Assembly: GCF_000715075.1 (NCBI RefSeq)
Contig: NC_134100.1
Coordinates: 29,308,042-29,372,041 of the forward strand
Direction: 5' to 3'
DNA: 64,000 nucleotides
From: Nicotiana tabacum
Lineage: Eukaryota; Streptophyta; Magnoliopsida; Solanales; Solanaceae
Shown piece by piece: positions 22,001-36,992 of the stretch (positions are counted from its first letter, which is position 1; every line of letters begins with the position of its first letter). The position numbers and the translations under genes were made by a program. Under the pieces are notes generated by a model, which searched no databases, was not told the origin of the DNA, and worked only from the letters and a program-made list of their open reading frames with translations.

Positions 22001-23312
22001 CAAATATTCATCCTCGAACAGGTCTAGAATCATACCTGGAGTCTCAAATAGATGTGGATAGCTACTCCGCATCTCCCGTGCGATGTCCCAAGTAGCCTCC
22101 TCGACTGGTTGACCTCTCCATTGTACTTTCACTGAAGTTATATCCTTCGATCTCAACTTTCGAACCTGCCGATCCAAAATGGTCATCGGCTCCACATCAT
22201 AATTCAAATCTCCATCTAACTGAACCATGTTGAAGTCCAAAACATGAGACGAATCACTGTAGTACCTCCGAAGCATGAAAACATGAAACACTAGGTGAAC
22301 ACTCGATAGACTAGGTGGCAATGCAAGCTTGTAGGCCACCTCTCCAATCCTCTCAAGCACCTCAAAAGGGCCAATATATCGAGGGCTCAACTTTCCCTTT
22401 TTCCCAAGCCTCATAATACCCTTCATAGGTGAAACTGTAAGTAATAACTTCTCTCCCTCCATATATGCAATATCACGGACCTTTCGATCAGTGTAACTCT
22501 TCTGTCTAGAATGTGTCGTGCAAAGCCGATCCTAAATCAACTTGACCTTGTCTAAAGCATCCTGAACCAAATCGGTACCCAATAGCCTAGCCTCACCTGG
22601 CTCAAACCAACCAACCGGAGACTGATACTACCTACCATATAAGACCTCATATGGAGCCATCTGAATACTCGATTGGTAGTTGTTGTAGGAATACTCTGCA
22701 AGCTTTAGAAATTGATGCCAAGAACCCCTGAAATCCATAACAGAAGCGCATAGCATATCCTCCAATATATGAATGGTGCGCTTGGATTGTCTATCCGTAT
22801 GAGAGTGGAATGATATACTCAACTCAGCTCGTGTGCCTAACTCTCGCTGCACTGCTCTCCAAAACTGCAATGTGAATTGCATGCCCCGATCAAAAATAAT
22901 AGACACTGGCATACCATGAAGAAGAACAATCTTGCGAATATAGATCTAAGGTAACCGCTCTGAAAAATATGTAGTCCCAACTAGAATAAAATGCACGAAC
23001 TTAGTAAACCGGTCCAAAATAACCCAAATAGCATCAAAGTTCTTCAAAGTCTGTGGAAGCCCAACAACGAAATCCATGGTATTACGCTCTAATTTCCCCT
23101 CAGAATCTCATATCTCTGAAGTGAACTGCCACGCCTATGATGCTCGTAATACACTTGCTAATATTTTAAGCACCGAGCTACAAACTCCACCATATCTTTG
23201 TTCATTCTTATCCACCAATAGTGTTTCCTCGAGTCCCGATACATCTTCATGGTACCCGGATGAATGAAATATCGTGAACTATGGGCCTCCTCAAGAATCA
23301 ACTAATGTAACA
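22001..23312 (-). pseudogene. Gypsy integrase and chromodomain (minus element)
   Basis: Minus translation gives integrase core pieces (22628-22912: SIIFDRGMQFT, RELGTRAELSISFHSHTD with the catalytic region SKRTIHILEDM). Then comes an open 22462-21932 stretch with the GPFEVLERIGE module and a good chromodomain end (LRSKDITSVKVQWRGQ, EEATWD). The open frame runs past the polypurine tract into the LTR because the usual stop is missing. Stops and shifts separate the two pieces near 22463-22627. Upstream coding is interrupted at 23313 by an inserted LTR and resumes at 25726. Confidence 0.82.
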
Positions 23313-25725
23313 TGTAGCAACCCCTTTAGGAGTGTGCTACTTACTAAACAAAGCTAATTTACTACTTACAACATTAAGAAGATATTAATCTAAAAAGATA
23401 TTCATAAAAATTTAGTAGCGAAAATAGGCTCATGGGATAAAAAGTTCAAAGTGCAATATTTTTGTTTTTGAAAATGCACTTCGTAAAATTTCTTAAATGA
23501 AATACAATGTCAAAGTATCAATATAATGTGATACAAACCCTCTTAAATAATCAACACATTAAAGCAACTTCCTAACGAAATTATACTTTCCGCTCAACAT
23601 CACTGCAAGTTCGTATTGTGTATAAATTTCAAACTATCCAGTATAAAAGAAAAACTAGTCTTTTCCTTTGTACATATTCACAAATAAAGTATAAATTTAG
23701 CATATTATAAGACTTAACACACCCTAAAACAGCAAAACAAGTCACCAAATTCAATTTACAAGCTTATGGTCATGAGATCCAACAAGCCTCCAAAATTACA
23801 TACATAAGTGTGACATATAAATCATGTATAAGTCCCAAAACTATATAAAACCTAAGTGCATATATAAATGTGATCTCCATAAACGCTCCCAAAAAGTACT
23901 TCATATGGACATCTTCAAATCTCTTCTCGCACATTACCTATGATAGAAAACAACTATCGTTAGGCATAAAGCTTAGTGATGTACAAACTTTAGTCTTGGA
24001 GCCATTAGATTCTCCAATTCCCCTTTTTTAGTCATAGGTAGCTCAAATGAAACAATATTTTAAAGCAAGTAAGCAAATAAACCAAAGGTATCGAATATCA
24101 AACCTTGAAATATTTCCAAATATCAATATCAATGTTCAAGATTCAAGTGTCAAGAAGGCGTTTAGCATCAATCCAAGAGAATTTGCCAAATATCCATTTT
24201 CACCCAATATGTATGTCATACCATCACACTAAGCATAATCAGATATCAAGATGGACCTAAGTCCCAAATCAAGCAGGGTCAAAACCCGATAACCAAGAGA
24301 ATCAAGAACCATGTTAAAAATGACTTTCTAGTTCGTACTTAACACGGACAAGTTCCATAATTTAAAACGAACCACAAATCCAAAGTCAAGATGGAAAAAG
24401 ATCTGGATAAAGAGGCATGCCGAGATGAGTGACAAAGTCACTGCCACAAGAAGGACAAAGTCCCAAGAAGGATACAAAATGATCAAGCAATCCATACAAG
24501 TGGGTGAGTTAGTGAATATCTTACAATACTTGATATATCACAAATATAACGATATAAATTGAAGACAAGGGAAACAAAAGCTCAAGTTATTTCAATACAT
24601 TCCAGCAAGTAAAAAGAGTAGAACCTCAAGTTTATACACAAACCTTGGTGTCTTACCACAACTTCAGGACGTTCGAATCATCTACGCCATAGACCAACCA
24701 AATCTATCCACTTCCACAAATACTTCCCCGTAGAATTTACAAGGGTATATATATCTTAAATACATAATCAAATATCTATATAAGTTCAGTGATTTCAACA
24801 TGTTTGACTAAATGTGATATTGGTGAAAATTGCACTAAACTTTTGAAAGAGAAATTCTGGACAATACCACCGTCTTATGTTATGACTCAGTTTTGAAGAT
24901 GTAAAAGGACAAATTAGACTGTGTGGTCTACATTAAAGTTGTAGATATATGTCTTAGGGTTTCATGAAACCTTGAATCACCACCATATCAGTTTTGTACA
25001 ATAAGGTATTCTTAAAATACTAACGGTAGGACATGGAGGGTTTGTAAAACTAAAAATCTGGGCAGCACTTGCCCTGTACTTCATCATCCATTTTTGGGTA
25101 AATACAAGAAAAACTAGGTTTTGGAGCCTGAACCAAAGTTATAGATATATGAAATAGTTTTCCTTAAAAGTATGGATTACTTAAAGAGGAGCTTTGATAC
25201 AAATAGATATGCTAAAATTACTAACAGTATTCCAGTTCAAATCGGGTTTGGTAAACTTACCTCAAAGGTGAGAAGTAACTTATGGCTCAACCAAGACAAG
25301 TCTTGTTGATGACTTGGTAAGAGAATTTTATGAGAGAAGAGAAGTTTTTGAGGTTTTCTTTTGCTGGAGAAAACGAAATTAGAGGAGGTCCTTAAGAATA
25401 TCTCACAAGGATGATAGTATATATCACCTTGGATAATGATGAACAAAAGGTGTCTGCCCAAACTTTTTCTTCTTTGGATAAATACAAAAGGGTGGCTGCC
25501 CAAAACTTTAAATATCTAGTATATTACATAGCAATTTATCAAAATGATATTAAGTGTTAAACATAGCAATACCATGACTTCTTTGTACACATTAACACAA
25601 TCTAAAGTAGGTAATTTTCCTATATCATCAAATTCACATTTAGGAAGTGCGAAGTAAAATCTATCCTCATTATAAAGATGGTCAATTGAGAATGCAAATA
25701 TTAGTCTAAAACTTTGGGATGTTAC
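23313..25725 (-). mobile_element. Solo LTR inserted in the integrase region
   Basis: A 2413-bp block with no transposon coding begins TGTAGCAACCCC and ends GGGATGTTACA. It splits gypsy coding sequence that continues on both sides. The five bases before it are TAACA and after it TAACC, a 5-bp target duplication with one change. TG...CA ends and no internal region point to a solo LTR of another gypsy family, probably minus-oriented (TGTAACATCCC start). Solo LTRs are known products of LTR-LTR recombination. Confidence 0.68.
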
Positions 25726-26480
25726 ATAACCCATCCACATTGGGCATACAAATCCGACGGTGTATCCACAACACCTCATCGTCTCCAATAGAAACCTCAT
25801 TGGCATCACCATGTTGAACCATGTCCTTACGGACAAGTAAATGGTGTTCGTCAAACTAACGCTCTCTGATGCAATCATACAAAGAAGACCGAGAAACCAC
25901 GCAAGCTAGAACTCGTCTAGGCTCCGAAACATCTAACCTCGCGAACTGATTGGCCAAGGCTTGAATATCTGATGCAAGCGGTCTCTCGCCAGCAGGAATA
26001 TATGCAATTTTACCCATACTCACTACCTTTCTACTCAAGGCATCGGCCACCATATTGGTCTTCCTGGGATGATACAAAATGGTAATATTATAGTTTTTTA
26101 ACTGCTCCGACCATTATTGCTACCTCAAATTTATATCCTTTAGCTCAAACAAGAGCTGCAAAATCCTATGATCCGTAAGTACTTCACACGACACGCCGTA
26201 GAGATATTGCCTCCAAATCTTAAATGCATGGACAATGGCTGCCAACTCTAAATTATGAACGGGGTATTTCTTCTCATGGGGATTCAACTGGAGTGAAGCA
26301 TAAGCAATCACTCTACCCTCCTACATCAAGACACACCCAATACCAATCAAAAGGCATCAAAATACACTTTTATGAACCTGATGTTGAAGGCAAAACTAGA
26401 ACCAGAGTTGTGGTCAAGGTAGTCTTGAGCTTTTGAAAGCTCTCCTCACACTCATCAAACCACCTAAATGGGGCACACTT
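25726..26480 (-). pseudogene. Gypsy RNase H and integrase linker (minus element)
   Basis: Reading on minus: [28 protein letters not shown] (split here as IAYASLQLNPHEKK and [11 protein letters not shown]), LTDHRILQLLF, then [16 protein letters not shown], the usual RNase H end, followed by the linker to the integrase finger. A stop near 26118 breaks the domain. It joins 23312 once the solo LTR is removed. Confidence 0.8.
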
Positions 26481-27513
26481 CTAGGTTAACCTAGTCAAAG
26501 GTGCAGCAATGGACGAGACACCCTCCATAAAGCAGCAATAATATCCGGTCAAGCCAAGAAAACTCCAAATCTCGGTAGTTGAGGACGGTCTGGGCCAACT
26601 CTGAACTGCCTCAATCTTCTTTGAATCTACCTTGATCCTATCACAAGACACCACATGCCCCAAGAACGCCACTGAATCGAGCCAGAACTCACACTTGGAG
26701 AATTTAGCATAAAGTTTCTCCTCCTCCAACGTCTGTAGTACAATCCTTAGATGTTGCGCATGCTCCTCCTGGATACGAGAGTACACCAGGATATCATCAA
26801 TAAACACTATGACAAATTAATCAAGATATAGCTAGAATATAATGTTCATCAGATGCATGAATGTTGTTGGGCATTATTCAGCCTAAAAGACATCACAAGA
26901 AACTCATAGTGACCATACCAGGTCCTGAATGTCGTCTTCAAAATATCATAGCCCCAAATTTTCATTTGGTGATACCCAGACCTCAAATCAATCTTATAGA
27001 ACACTCTAGCTCCCTAAAGTTGGTAAAATAAGTCATTAATGTGCGGCAAAGGATACTTGTTCTTAGTTGTAACTTTGTTCAATTGTCTATAATCAATGCA
27101 CATCCGCATAGTACCATCATTCTTCTTCACAAACAAAATTGGTGCACCCCAAGGCGACACACTAGGTCTAATGAAACCCTTATCAAGAAGCACCTGAAGC
27201 TACTCTTTCAATTCCTTCAACTCTGTTGGTGCCATGTAATACAGAGGAATAAAAATGGGCTGAATGCCCGGCACCAAGTCAATACCAAAATCAATGTCCC
27301 TATTAAGTGACATTCCCGACAGATCTGCAAGAAACACATATGAAAGTCTTGCACTATCGAAACAGAATCAATGGTAGGAGTATCAGCACCGACATCCCTC
27401 ATAAAGGCCAAATATGCCAAACATCCCTTCCCAACCATCCGTTGGGCCTTCAAATATGAAATCACCCTACTGGGAATATAGTACAGAGAACCTCTCCATT
27501 CAATCATAGGCAA
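26481..27513 (-). pseudogene. Gypsy reverse transcriptase (minus element)
   Basis: The 26807-26481 stretch starts at the catalytic box [11 protein letters not shown] and continues with [15 protein letters not shown] and FLGLTGYY. The N-terminal RT (27513-26820) is readable on minus as linker (VISYLKAQRMVGKG) and palm pieces, but with several stops and shifts. The catalytic aspartate pair is still present. Confidence 0.8.
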
Positions 27514-27529
27514 TCCAGCATCGCCATCA

Positions 27530-28021
27530 TCACGATCTTAGCATGACATCCAGAATAGCATGACATAGGGACAACCAATCCATGCCTATAATCACGTCAA
27601 AATCAACCATACTAAGTAGTAAGAGATCAACTCTTGTCTCAAATCCCTCAATAGTCACCATACATGACCGATATACGTGGTACACAATAATAGAATCACC
27701 TATCGGCGTAGACGCATGAACAGCTGCAACTAAGGAATCATGGGGCATATCCAAATAATGAGCAAAATATGATAATACATATGAATAAGTAGAACCAGGG
27801 TCAAATAATATGGAAGCATCCCTATGGCACACTAAAATAATACATGTGATCACTACATCTAAAGCTACGGCTTTTGACTTGGAGGGTAAAGCATAGCATC
27901 GAGCCTGATCGCCATCTGATCGGCCTCCCCCTCTAGGGAGACCTCTAGATACCTGAGACCCATCCCGAGCTGGCTGAGTAGGTGGTGAAGTAACTGGTGC
28001 GAAAGTCATAACCTGACCCAT
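27530..28021 (-). pseudogene. Gypsy aspartic protease
   Basis: The 163-residue open stretch contains ILFDPGSTYSYV, the D(S/P)G active site of retropepsins in the DPGS form common in plant gypsy elements, and VIIGMDWLSLCHA, the flap and C-terminal hydrophobic-GMDWL pattern. It lies between gag and RT as expected. The reading shifts frame at both ends. Confidence 0.82.
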
Positions 28022-29372
28022 CTACTAAACTGGACCTCCCAAAAGATGCGCACAATACCTCCTCACATGTCTGAACTCTCAACACTCGAAGTAACTCAGA
28101 TCCGTCAATGGTGAGGGGATTGAATCTAACCTCGAGAACTAGAATAACTACTAGAAAGACCAGGTACAGATGATCCCTGAACTGATGGAGCACGGGATAA
28201 ACTCTGAGCTGGGAAGGCACTGAGAGATGACTGACTCGGACCATCACTATATTAATCATGGCTAGTTGATGCACCACGATGAACCCGACAAGCCATCTGA
28301 GCGGGCGTATAAGGATTACCCTTGTTGTGGCGGGACTGTCTTCCAAATGAGGCATGCCAAAACCACCCGAACCACGAGGAATCTTCGACTCCCTCTCCTC
28401 ACGCTCCTAACTACAAACCTGCTCTAGGCGTTTAGCAATATCAACCACCTTGTCAAACCTCACACCCAATGCAATCTCCCGAGTCATGACGAAGTGTAGT
28501 CCATAGTTGAGGCCAACAATGAACCTCCTAATTCTCTCCCTCTCTGTAGGAACCAACCATACTTCATAACGAGCCAACTCCGAAAATCTCATCTTATATT
28601 GGGTCAGTAACATACCCTTCTAGTGTAGCTGTTCAAACTGCCTACGCAACTCCTCCTTGTGGGTCTATAAAACAAATTTCTCCAAGAAAAGAACTGAGAA
28701 CTCATGCCATGTAAGTGGTGTAGCACCGACTGGCCTGCTTAAATCATAGGCCTCCTACCATCTGAAGGTTTCCCCCCAACACTAAAAAGTAGTAAATGAG
28801 ACTCCACTAGTCTCTAGAATATCCGTCGTGTGAAGGATTCACAGGCACCTGTCTACGAAATCTTGAGCATCCTATGACTCAACCCTACTGAACTATGGAG
28901 GCCTGAGCCTCCTAAACCGCTCTAGCTTCTTCTCCTCCTCGTCACTCATAGGTGGACCAACTTGGGCCTGAGTAGCTGCAACCAGCTGGACTAGTAATAC
29001 CCCTGGTGTCTGAAGTCCCTGAACTACCTCCTTTGGAGTATAGGAGGAAGATGTTAGAGCACCTCCCCCAGCCTAAGAAGTGGTTGGTGTGGCCAGAACT
29101 GGAACCTCCTGAGCAAGGCTAGTGCATACAGTCAATATCTAAGCCAAAGCCTCCTGGAGGCCTAGAATCACAATGGGCACAGCTGGTGCCTAAATTGGTC
29201 CTGCCGACTCGATCAGATTTGGTATATGATCCTCAGTTGGAGCAACTGGTGGATCCACAGGTGCTGCTCTAGCTGCAGTACGAGCTGCACCTCAGCCTCT
29301 ACCACGAGGCTGGGCCCTAGCTGGTGGTACTGGTGACCGTCCGTCTGATCTAGCCGCACGTGTCCTCATCAT
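28022..29372 (-). pseudogene. Gypsy gag (minus element)
   Basis: Starts MMRTRAARSDG at 29372 and continues with a Pro/Ala-rich region and capsid-like pieces (SDEEEKKLERFRRL; then LLTQYKMRFSELARYE, RIRRFIVGLNYGLHF, VVDIAKRLEQ at 28613-28407). It ends with a zinc knuckle remnant near 28080-28030 (HVRRYCAHL). At least nine in-frame stops. Confidence 0.78.
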
Positions 29373-29550
29373 CTGTGAGAGAATAGAATAATAAAAGTTC
29401 GATTTCTAGAATCAACAAATTTGCACGACAAGAGTACAAGAAAGTCAAGTTTTGTAATGGTTTGGTAGCCTCTCGAAGATAAGTACAGATGACTCTGTAC
29501 CAATCTGGAAGATTCTACAAAACCTGCTCATAACTCATGAGACCTAAGTA

Positions 29551-29569
29551 ACCTAGTGCTCTGATACCA
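29551..29569 (-). other. Primer binding site of the minus-strand gypsy element
   Basis: On minus, TGGTATCAGAGCACTAGG, complementary to the 3' end of initiator tRNA-Met. The 5' LTR should adjoin it at 29570, but triplet repeats begin there instead. Confidence 0.85.
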
Positions 29570-29572
29570 CCG

Positions 29573-32246
<2,674 letters not shown>

Positions 32247-32255
32247 GCCATCACG

Positions 32256-33480
32256 ATGACTCACCGGAATAATCACCTTCCCCTCCCTGCACAATCACCT
32301 CTTCAAGTAGATAATAGGAATCGAATGATTACTCCTTAAACAGGTATTCCTTAGAAATTGGTCCCAATTCAACCGGAAGTGAGGAAATTAACCTACTCAG
32401 CTGTGTCTCAGAGTACAAAGCATACCATGGCTGAGGTAGTGAAAGAAAACAGAGTACAAACACAAGGTATGTTGCTGAAGTTCTATCCTCTGGTGGTTAA
32501 GGACGGAGTGAAAGTGGCCAAGCTGAACCCAAAAGAGATAGAGGAACAGTGTAAGAGATAGAAAATAGGTTCAATTGGATATGTCCTAAGAGAAAACCCT
32601 TTGTTCAAGGAAATGCTCAAATTCGTCTATGGAGTGTGGAACTCAGTGACGACACCAACGGTATTTCTTCATGATGATGGTTATTTCATTTTTCGCTTTG
32701 AATCTATGGAGGATAAAATTGCAATTGTTCAAAATGGACCTTATACCTTCAATAATAGACCCATGGTTTTGAAGGATTGAGATCCTGATTTTAAGATTCA
32801 AAACGAGTCTATGAGAATTGTTCCTATATGGATTAACCTCCCTGGGCTACCTATCCAGTTTTGGGCTGAGGAGAACCTAGGTCGAATCGCCAGTCTATTA
32901 GGCAAACCTATTTTCACTAATAAGCTTACAGCCCAATATGAAAAAATTTCATATGTTAGGATCCTTGTTGAAATGGATATCACATAGCCACTACCAAATG
33001 GAATAAACATTGAGAATCCAGATGGAAGTAGCTGGGAGCAAAGAGTGGAATTTGAGTGGAAACCAAAACTTTGTATGGATTGTAATAAGTTTGTGCATGG
33101 TAATTGCCAACAAAACATACAACAGGAGGATGAACTAAAACCACATAAAAGGAAAAGGAAGAAGAAGACAAGAATGGAATGGAAGCCAAATGACAAAGGA
33201 AATAATGCAACTGATGTTCTGCCATAGGAGGATCCTGAACAACAGGAACTAGTAGTAGAGATACAAGTGACTAATAGAGTCAAGCAAGTTGTGGTTGTTC
33301 AAGGATCAGCTAGCAAGAAGACCCATAGAGATATCAACTATGAGGAGCTAGCTAGAATGAATCCATTTGCACCCTTGACAATCCTGGAAAGACCACCAAA
33401 CAATAGTCAATAAGGAGCATCTTCTAGTAGTGGTAAAGCTCAAAATGCAGCTGAAGGAACCAGTCATATCCCTCATAATC
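32256..33480 (+). pseudogene. LINE ORF1, DUF4283 and zinc knuckle
   Basis: From ATG at 32256 the reading gives TYSAVS, then a DUF4283-like core (FLHDDGYFIFRFESMEDK, VLKD, IVPIWINLPGLPIQFW, GRIASLLGKP). A knuckle follows (LCMDCNKFVHGNC, near 33073-33108), then a Lys/Arg-rich tail. Such ORF1 proteins bind the element RNA. Stops at 32337, 32352, 32559, 32778 and 32985, among others, break it. Confidence 0.8.
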
Positions 33481-33482
33481 CT

Positions 33483-34200
33483 CCATGATCATTGTCTCTT
33501 GGAATATAAGAGAACTGAATAAGTCCTACAAGCAACAAGAATTCAAAAAGTTCTTGTTGCCGAATAAAGTAGATATGATAGCTTGCCTAGAGACCAGAGT
33601 TAAACAACAAAGAGCAAAAGCAATACAGAGGAAGGTTGGTGTAGATTGAAAATTCAAAGACAACTATACCTATGCACCAAATGGCAGAATCTGGATAGTA
33701 TGGAACGTGGCAAATGTTAAAGTTATAATGCTGAATTGTTCTGATCAGATGATACACTGCTTTGTCACTAATAATAATTCATCATTTTTCAGCTATATAA
33801 CATTTGTATATGGATTGCACACTATTCATGCTAGAGCCTCACTTTGGAGAAGTCTGAGGAATATACAGACTAATGGACCTTGGCTTATAATAGGTGATTT
33901 CAATAGTATGTTGCATGTGGAAGATAGACTGAATGGGATCCATGTTCATCAAGTAGAGACAACTGACTTTCAAAGGTGTATTGATGATATTGGGGTGGGG
34001 CAAATCACTAAGAGAGGCTGCAAATTCTCATGGAGTAACAAGAGGGATGCAGACGTCGGAATATATAGCCATATAGACTAGGCATTTGGGAATGCTGATT
34101 GGTTTCAACAATATAATGGTGTGGAAGCTATCTACATGCTGTCAGGCTGCTCAGATCATTCACCTATCATGATAATCACAAAAGTTAACAGGGTAAAAGT
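33483..34200 (+). pseudogene. LINE ORF2 endonuclease domain
   Basis: Starts ATG at 33483 with IIVSWNIRELNK, the usual opening of L1 apurinic endonucleases, two bases beyond the end of ORF1. Continues DMIACLETRV, then IIGDFNSML and SGCSDHSPIM, the GDFN and SDH active-site motifs. Stops at 33648 and 34079. The domain nicks target DNA to prime reverse transcription. Confidence 0.85.
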
Positions 34201-34539
34201 GAAAAAAACTTTTAGACTCATGTCTACAGTGATGAAGCTACAAGAATATAAAGAGGTGGTGCAGAATACATGGGGTCAGCAGATCCAAGGTTACACAATG
34301 TACTCAATATGGAGGAAGTTAAAACTAGTGGAGATGCAGACTAGGGGCCTTCAACAGGAACACTCTTTAGTTGATAAGAAACTATTTTAACTGAGATAAA
34401 CACTGAAGGAGGTGCAGGGTAAGCTTAATGAAGACGACTTTAACAACCCATTGATTGAAGAGGAAAGAAGGACACTGGGACTTACAGAGAAATGGGAAAC
34501 AGTTCAGGAATAAATATTGAGACAGAAATCAAGGGCCAC

Positions 34540-36200
34540 ATGGATCAAGCTAGGTGACTGCAATTCCAAATATTTCCATGCTTACATGAGAGCCAAACAA
34601 GCAAGGAACAAGGTTACCTGTATCTACAATGACCAACATATCAAAATATCAGAGCCTAAATAAATACAACTGGAGTTCACTCAGTTTTTTCAGTACCTAC
34701 TAGGTACAGAAGCCACTGAATTACCAGGTATTGATATCAGTATAATCAGGAATGGACCATGTCTAACCATGAACCAGTAGCAACAACCCTTAAAGCCTGT
34801 AACATCTGAGGAAATAGCTCATATTGTGCAAAACCTCCCTAGTGACAAGGCACCTAGTATATATGGATATCCTGCTGAGTTGTTTAGAGAATTCTGGCCA
34901 ATTATTGGAGAAGAAGTCATAGAAGCAGTCCTAAAATTCTTTGAGACTGGCAAACTGTTGAAAGAAATCAATTGCACAACAGTCACTTTGATTCCTAAGA
35001 TTCAGAACCCCACTTATGTCAAGGAATTTAGGCCTATTGCCTGTTGCTCTACACTATATAAGATCATTGCCAAGGTACTAACAGCTAGGCTTAAATTAGT
35101 TGTTGACATGCTGGTAGATCCTTCACAATCTGCATTCAATGAAGGTAGGAACATTCTTGACAATGTTATAATGACACATGAGTTGATCAAGGGATACACT
35201 TAGAAAGCAGTCTCCCCCAGATGTATGATCAAGGTTGATATCAGGAAAGCATATGACTCAATAGAATGGAGCTTCCTAAAAGCAATATTACTAGAGTTTG
35301 GGATCCCCTATAAAGTGGTAACTCTAATCATGGAATGTGTAACAACTGTTAGTTACACATTATTGCTTAATGGTGGCTTAACTAACAAGTTTGAAGCAAA
35401 AAAAGGGTTACGGCGAAGAGACCCAATGTCTCCATATTTGTTTGTGCTGGCAATAGAATACTTGAACAGATCTTTAAAAACAGTCATCCAGAGTCTTCAA
35501 GTTCCACCCTAAGTGTGCAAGGCTACAAGTTCTTCATATCTGCTTTGTTGATGATCTACTGATGTGTTATAGGCCATATGAAACTTCTATGAAGCTAATT
35601 ATGGAAGCATTTGAACATTTCTCTGTTGTTTCTGGGCTCAAAGCAAACCTGGACAAGAGTTCCTTATACATAGCAGGGGTGCCTATGGAATTCAAAGAAA
35701 AAATGATAGCTGAACTGCATCTAACTCTAGTTACGCTTATATTCAAGTACCTTGGAGTTCCTCTATCCACAAGGAAGCTCACAATCTATCAGTGTATGCC
35801 ATTAATTGAGAAGATTGTAGATAGAATTAGAAGCTGGACCTCAAAGTTTTTATCATATACTGGTAGACTTCAACTCATTAAGAGTGTTTTGTTTGAAATG
35901 CAAATCTATTGGGCGTAGGTATTTTTAATTCCAAATAAGGTCATAAAGATAGTTAATAGCATATGCAGGAGTTACCTATGGACTGGAGTACATGATTCTA
36001 ATAGAGCTCCAGTTTCCTGGGAAACTCTATGCAAACCAAAAGTTGATGGGGGTCTAAACATCATCAATTATGAATTGTGGAATAAGGCTGCTTTAACCAA
36101 ACTCCTATGGGCTATAATGGCAAAGAAAGATAAACTATGGATTAGGTAGATTCACTGTCACTACATTAAACACAATGATGTTACTACCATGAATACTCCA
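34540..36200 (+). pseudogene. LINE ORF2 reverse transcriptase domain
   Basis: Motifs in order: LPSDKAPSIYGYPAELF, CTTVTLIPKIQNP, FRPIACCSTLYKIIAKVL, PSQSAFNEGRNILDNV, then MIKVDIRKAYDSIEWSF (first catalytic Asp), LRRRDPMSPYLFVLAIEYL, ICFVDDLLM (catalytic FVDD, in another frame) and FKYLGVPLSTRK. Stops at 35201 and 35510 plus a shift near 35515 inactivate it. Confidence 0.88.
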
Positions 36201-36282
36201 AAGCAAGCCAGCTAGTTAGTGAGGAAAATATTCACTACCAGAGAGTGGTGGGCATCTGATCTAACAGTGATAAAAATCCTTT

Positions 36283-36840
36283 GTGGTTGATGGAAAATAC
36301 AGCATCAAGAAGTCCTATATACATTATATGCCAAGCTATCTCAAAGTTCAATGGAAATCACTAATTATGTTGCTAGGAATGATGCCTAAGCATCAGTTCA
36401 TATTATGGATGAGAGCGCAACAAAGGTTAGCTACTGTAGACAGGCTCACAAAATGGGGAATTCAGGTGCCCCAATCATGTGTGCTATGCGAAAGAGATAT
36501 TGAAGAGACACATGGCCACCTATTCTTTGAATGTCAATACTCAAAAAGCATGTGGAAAGGAATGTTGACATGGATAAGGTACCAAAGGAATATCACAAAC
36601 TGGGAATCTGAAGTGAATTGGTTATCAACCAATGTCAATGCCAGGAACCCAAGAAGAACAATCCTAGGAATTATCTTTGAAGCAGTGGTGGACCACATCT
36701 GGATGGAAAGGAATAGCAGAAGATTTCAAAACCAGAAAAGAGAAGCCAAGGACAGAGCTAAAGACATTACAATTCAAAAAATGTGTAAATGGAGACCTAT
36801 ATTGAATACACTGAATAGTTATCCTAGTTGTAGTTTATAG
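36283..36840 (+). pseudogene. LINE ORF2 C-terminal zf-RVT domain
   Basis: An open 185-codon stretch: KHQFILWMRAQQRLATVDRL then CVLCERDIEETHGHLFFEC, the conserved Cys-Cys-His-Cys pattern found at the end of plant LINE RTs, with a basic tail. No RNase H follows. The last domain of ORF2, joined to RT upstream through shifts. Confidence 0.85.
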
Positions 36841-36992
36841 CAAATAGGATAGAGGAAGAACCACACTTTCTCAAGCGGTCTAGGCAACAAGTTTGCTTGT
36901 ATAGTTTTATTTTGGTTATTCCTGAGACCTGCTACTAGAGTCAAAAAGTGCAGGTGGTGTATATTGAAAATGGTTGGAAAAAAATTTTACTT

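Noticed and set aside
32798..33283. 161-codon minus ORF opposite LINE ORF1
   Set aside because: Shadow of the DUF4283/zinc-knuckle coding strand; no own motif.
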